Assembly (NCBI GenBank): GCA_035527455.1 | Contig: DATLAN010000120.1 | Span: forward strand, 1-7,889 | From: DATLAN01 sp035527455 | GTDB taxonomy: Bacteria > Planctomycetota > Planctomycetia > Pirellulales > Thermoguttaceae | DNA: 7,889 nucleotides | Direction: 5' to 3' | In this document: positions 5,896 to 7,889 of the stretch, one piece after another | Layout of the letters: the number at the start of each line of letters is the position of its first letter | Numbering within the stretch: the first letter of the stretch is position 1 | Position numbers and translations under genes: made by a program | Notes under the pieces: model-generated | Told to the model about the DNA's origin: nothing | Seen by the model: only the letters and a program-made list of their open reading frames with translations | Databases searched by the model: none

Positions 5896-7155
5896 ATGTC
5901 CGTGTTGCTCAGCCAGTTCGCCCGAAACGTCACCGTCGAGACCGCCTTCACCGTCCTGGCCCGTGCCCGACAACTGGCCGCCGCCGGCAAGCAGGTCATC
6001 GAACTGGAGATCGGCGACAGCCCGTTCCCCACCACGCCGGCCGCCAAACAGGCCGGGCTCGACGCGATCACCGGCGACCGATCGCACTATTGCCCCTCGC
6101 TCGGCCTGCCCGAAATGCGCCGGGCCGCTTCCGAGTTCGTCGACCGCGAGTACGGCACCCGAACCACGGCCGAAAACATCGTGATCGGCCCGGGCGCCAA
6201 GATCTTCGAGCTGCTCTTCTGCGAGACGTTCCTCGATCCGGGCGACGGCGTGCTGGTCTTCAGTCCGTATTTCCCCACGTACGTCCCCAACATCGCCCGG
6301 CGGTCCGGCCGCGTGTGGCTTTCCGACCTGAAACAGGACCGCCAGTTCCGTCCCAACCTGGACGACGTCGAGCGGTTCCTCGCCGAAGACCAGCGGCCCA
6401 AGGCGATCTTCCTCAACAGCCCCCACAACCCGACCGGCGGCGTGGCGACCGAGGAAGACCTCCAGGGGCTGGCCGACCTGGTCCGCGGCCGCGACGTGGC
6501 CGTCTTCAGCGACGAACCCTACGACCGCATGGTCTGGCGGGGCCGGCACCACACCCTGGCCGCTCTGCCGGGCATGCTCGATCAGTGCGTGGCCGCCTAT
6601 ACCTTCAGCAAGTCGTTCAGCATGAGCGGATGGCGGCTGGGCTTCGCCGTCACCAGTCCCCCGATCGCCGAGATGTTCGGCAAGCTGATCAACACGTGCC
6701 TCTCCTGCACCCCGCCGCTGGTCCAGCTTGCCGGTGTGGCCGCCTTAGAGCACGACAACGACGAAAGCCGCCTGGCGATGCAGCTCTTCCGCGAGAAGGT
6801 CGAAATCCTCGTCTCCGGCCTCAACCGGATCGACGGCGTCCGGTGCCTCGACCCGGGCGGAACCTTCTACGTGTTTCCCTCGGTGGCCGAAGTCTGCAAC
6901 CGCCTGGGCATCACGTCGCACGGCCTGGCGATGTATCTGCTCGAAGCGGCCGACGAGCAACTCGGCGTCGCCTGTCTCGGCGGCGAGTGCTTCGGCCAGG
7001 CCGGCGCCGGCTTCCTCCGCTTCAGTTGCGCCGAGCCCAACGACAGGCTCCACCAGGCCCTGGAGTTCCTGCCGGTGGCCTTTTCTCGGGAAGATCGCGT
7101 GGCGCGTTACGTCGAGGAGCACCCGAAGTTCCGGCTGGGTTCGCCGTATGGGTGA
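5896..7155 (+). CDS. Class I/II PLP-dependent aminotransferase (fold type I)
   Basis: This 419-residue protein has the usual length for aspartate-aminotransferase-like enzymes, which move an amino group between an amino acid and a 2-oxo acid using pyridoxal phosphate. The PLP lysine is K239 in FSKSFSMSGWRLG (237-249), and R247 there is the phosphate contact. N178 lies in NSPHNPTGG (174-182), D206 and Y209 lie in FSDEPYD (204-210), and the substrate-carboxylate arginine is R375 in GFLRFSCAEP. The N-terminal region has the ELEIGDSPFPTTP block (36-48) expected at the substrate-side loop and HYCPSLGLPEMR (64-75). It has no signal peptide and is cytoplasmic. The ATG is preceded by GTGAG ending 5 nt upstream, a modest ribosome site. 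It is transcribed alone, divergently from the propeller gene, with a heptad repeat 21 bp after its stop. The amino acid handled cannot be told from the sequence. Confidence 0.93.
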   Translation: MSVLLSQFARNVTVETAFTVLARARQLAAAGKQVIELEIGDSPFPTTPAAKQAGLDAITGDRSHYCPSLGLPEMRRAASEFVDREYGTRTTAENIVIGPGAKIFELLFCETFLDPGDGVLVFSPYFPTYVPNIARRSGRVWLSDLKQDRQFRPNLDDVERFLAEDQRPKAIFLNSPHNPTGGVATEEDLQGLADLVRGRDVAVFSDEPYDRMVWRGRHHTLAALPGMLDQCVAAYTFSKSFSMSGWRLGFAVTSPPIAEMFGKLINTCLSCTPPLVQLAGVAALEHDNDESRLAMQLFREKVEILVSGLNRIDGVRCLDPGGTFYVFPSVAEVCNRLGITSHGLAMYLLEAADEQLGVACLGGECFGQAGAGFLRFSCAEPNDRLHQALEFLPVAFSREDRVARYVEEHPKFRLGSPYG

Positions 7156-7175
7156 ATGGCGGGAGGAGAAGGAGA

Positions 7176-7231
7176 TTGAGAATTGGCAATTGCAAATTGA
7201 AAACTGCAAATTGCAGATTGCAAACTGAAAA
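7176..7231. repeat. Heptanucleotide tandem repeat, eight units
   Basis: Eight consecutive 7-bp units follow the pattern YTG-N-N-A-A/YTGNAAA: TTGAGAA, TTGGCAA, TTGCAAA, TTGAAAA, CTGCAAA, TTGCAGA, TTGCAAA, CTGAAAA, then a decayed ninth (CTGGCTG). The period is exact with no indels. The AT-rich composition contrasts sharply with the neighbouring GC-rich coding DNA. It begins 21 bp after the aminotransferase stop codon. Similar intergenic heptanucleotide repeats are known in cyanobacteria. The function is unknown. Confidence 0.85.
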
Positions 7232-7305
7232 CTGGCTGAGCGTCACGGATCTTCGGGTCACCTTCCGGGCTTGTTCCGGCAGGGCCGTGTTGGACGACTA
7301 CCGAC

Positions 7306-7329
7306 GCGTTTGGCGAACGCCCATTTTTT
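7306..7329 (+). terminator. Candidate intrinsic terminator after the aminotransferase gene
   Basis: GCGTT-TGGCG-AACGC (7306-7320) forms a 5-bp stem with a 5-base loop. CCA and six T residues (7324-7329) follow it. It is the first hairpin-plus-T-run downstream of the aminotransferase, about 150 bp past its stop. The stem is short, so efficiency is uncertain. Confidence 0.4.
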
Positions 7330-7423
7330 CCCGGTTCGAACGTCGCGCGGCAACAATGGGCACTTGCCGTATCCGCGTGAATTGGCGAAAGGTGCTCTCC
7401 AGCAATGGGTTACGCGAACGGGA

Positions 7424-7463
7424 CCGAGTGCAACGGAGTGGCTCGGCGGGGTTTTTTCCCGCC
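7424..7463 (+). terminator. Second hairpin with T6 tract
   Basis: CCGAG (7424-7428) pairs with CTCGG (7442-7446) across a 13-base loop, and six T residues follow at 7452-7457. Alternatively GGCGGG (7445-7450) pairs with CCCGCC (7458-7463) around the T-run itself. The two folds exclude each other. It could be a back-up terminator or a repeat remnant. Confidence 0.3.
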
Positions 7464-7716
7464 CCACGCCTAGCAGCCGGCGGACGGCCCTCGGTCGTGT
7501 TCATTCGCAAGTCGTTATCTCCACGAGACTTGCGTCGTTCCACCACCCATTGACAAACCGGCGTCGATCGGTTGGATTCGTCCATTGCTCCCTCGACGCA
7601 ACCCGTTTCGCGCCAGCACGTTACGGCATTGTTTTCCAGATTTTCTAGATTTCGATTTTCCGGCGACAACAATTCGAATCAACCCTTGCGGGCTAGAACG
7701 GACCCCACGCTCCAGC

Positions 7717-7844
7717 AGGCCGAGTCCGGCGGGCCTCGGAAGGAACGGCAGCACGAGCGAGTCCGAGCGGACTTGCCGCGCGTTGTCTTGCGGTCCCGCA
7801 GTCGAATTTCCAAACAGCCCGTCCGTCCCGCTTCGGCACGGACG
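7717..7844. other. Hairpin-dense GC-rich segment
   Basis: Several inverted repeats follow closely. AGGCC/GGCCT lies at 7717-7721/7732-7736, overlapping CCGAG/CTCGG at 7720-7739. AGTCC-GAGC-GGACT (7760-7773) is nested between outer arms CGGCA and TGCCG. TGCGG-TC-CCGCA lies at 7789-7800. CGTCCGT...ACGGACG (7820-7844) has an inner CCG-CTT-CGG and one C-C mismatch. The last is the strongest. A leftward transcript from the putative edge promoter would contain all of them. Whether this is a structured RNA or a repeat family cannot be decided here. Confidence 0.4.
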
Positions 7845-7856
7845 CATACATGCTCT

Positions 7857-7886
7857 TTTGTACACCATTTCCCCGGGGAAAGTCAA
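7857..7886 (-). promoter_or_regulatory. Possible leftward promoter at the window edge
   Basis: Reading leftward, TTGACT (plus-strand 7881-7886), an 18-bp spacer and TACAAA (7857-7862) resemble a sigma70 promoter, with a good -35 and a fair -10. The spacer includes the palindrome TTCCCCGGGGAA. A transcript would start near 7850 and run into the hairpin-dense segment. Confidence 0.35.
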
Positions 7887-7889
7887 GAC

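Larger units (their letters stand above)
7156..7889. other. 734-bp stretch without a supported gene
   Basis: No reading frame here has recognisable domains, a good ribosome site or clear coding bias, although several overlapping frames of 69-125 codons exist on both strands. The stretch starts with a purine-rich run and an AT-rich heptad repeat. It continues with two T6 tracts preceded by short hairpins, then an AT-rich patch near 7630-7665, and ends in a hairpin-dense GC-rich part with a possible leftward promoter at the edge. It may be the 5' side of something continuing past the window, or decayed sequence. Confidence 0.6.

Noticed and set aside
7022..7261. A 79-codon minus-strand frame with FNLQ/CNLQ-like repeats
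   Set aside because: The repetitive part is just the translation of the heptad DNA repeat, and the rest is antisense to the aminotransferase gene.
7330..7350. A tRNA-like GGTTCGAAC segment
   Set aside because: It resembles a T-loop, but the flanking bases do not form a T-stem and no acceptor, D or anticodon arms can be drawn around it on either strand.
5046..7553. An 835-codon plus-strand frame spanning the propeller antisense, the divergent promoters and the aminotransferase
   Set aside because: It reads the propeller gene antisense and the aminotransferase out of frame; the middle is highly arginine- and proline-rich. It is a composition artefact.
7156..7889. An insertion sequence or MITE in the right-hand non-coding stretch
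   Set aside because: No terminal inverted repeats, target-site duplication or transposase fragment could be identified in this stretch.

Overview
The window is GC-rich, gene-dense bacterial DNA. It most resembles a planctomycete (Pirellulales-like) chromosome. The reasons are a secreted PQQ-type beta-propeller protein, short GC-rich REP-like palindromes in the intergenic gaps, a heptad AT-rich repeat, and long spurious antisense frames typical of high-GC DNA. This assignment is an inference; no rRNA or other marker gene is present.

Layout. Positions 1-277 hold a cluster of REP-like hairpins and a candidate -35 box. Positions 278-2152 (+) encode a cytoplasmic tungsten/molybdenum aldehyde ferredoxin oxidoreductase (AOR) family enzyme. 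It is followed after 37 bp by a HIT-family nucleotide-binding protein (2190-2726, GTG start), probably in the same operon. Facing them from the minus strand are two genes for apparently exported proteins: a CinA-like protein with a signal peptide (2781-4106) and, upstream of it, an eight-repeat PQQ-like beta-propeller protein (4221-5747). The 114-bp gap between these two carries three copies of an 18-bp palindrome, and the last copy supplies the stop codon of the propeller gene. A 148-bp intergenic region then holds two back-to-back sigma70-like promoters. One fires left into the propeller gene. The other fires right into a class I/II PLP-dependent aminotransferase (5896-7155).

The last 734 bp hold no gene I can support. 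They contain a 7-bp tandem repeat, two terminator-like sites, a run of hairpins and a possible leftward promoter at the extreme right edge.

The genes do not form an obvious single pathway. The AOR gene suggests anaerobic or microaerobic aldehyde/carboxylate redox chemistry. The aminotransferase and HIT protein look like housekeeping metabolism. The propeller and CinA-like proteins look like cell-envelope proteins. I see no defence system, CRISPR array, transposase, tRNA or rRNA. The most unusual item is the exported CinA-like protein, whose amidase domain has lost its expected catalytic serine.
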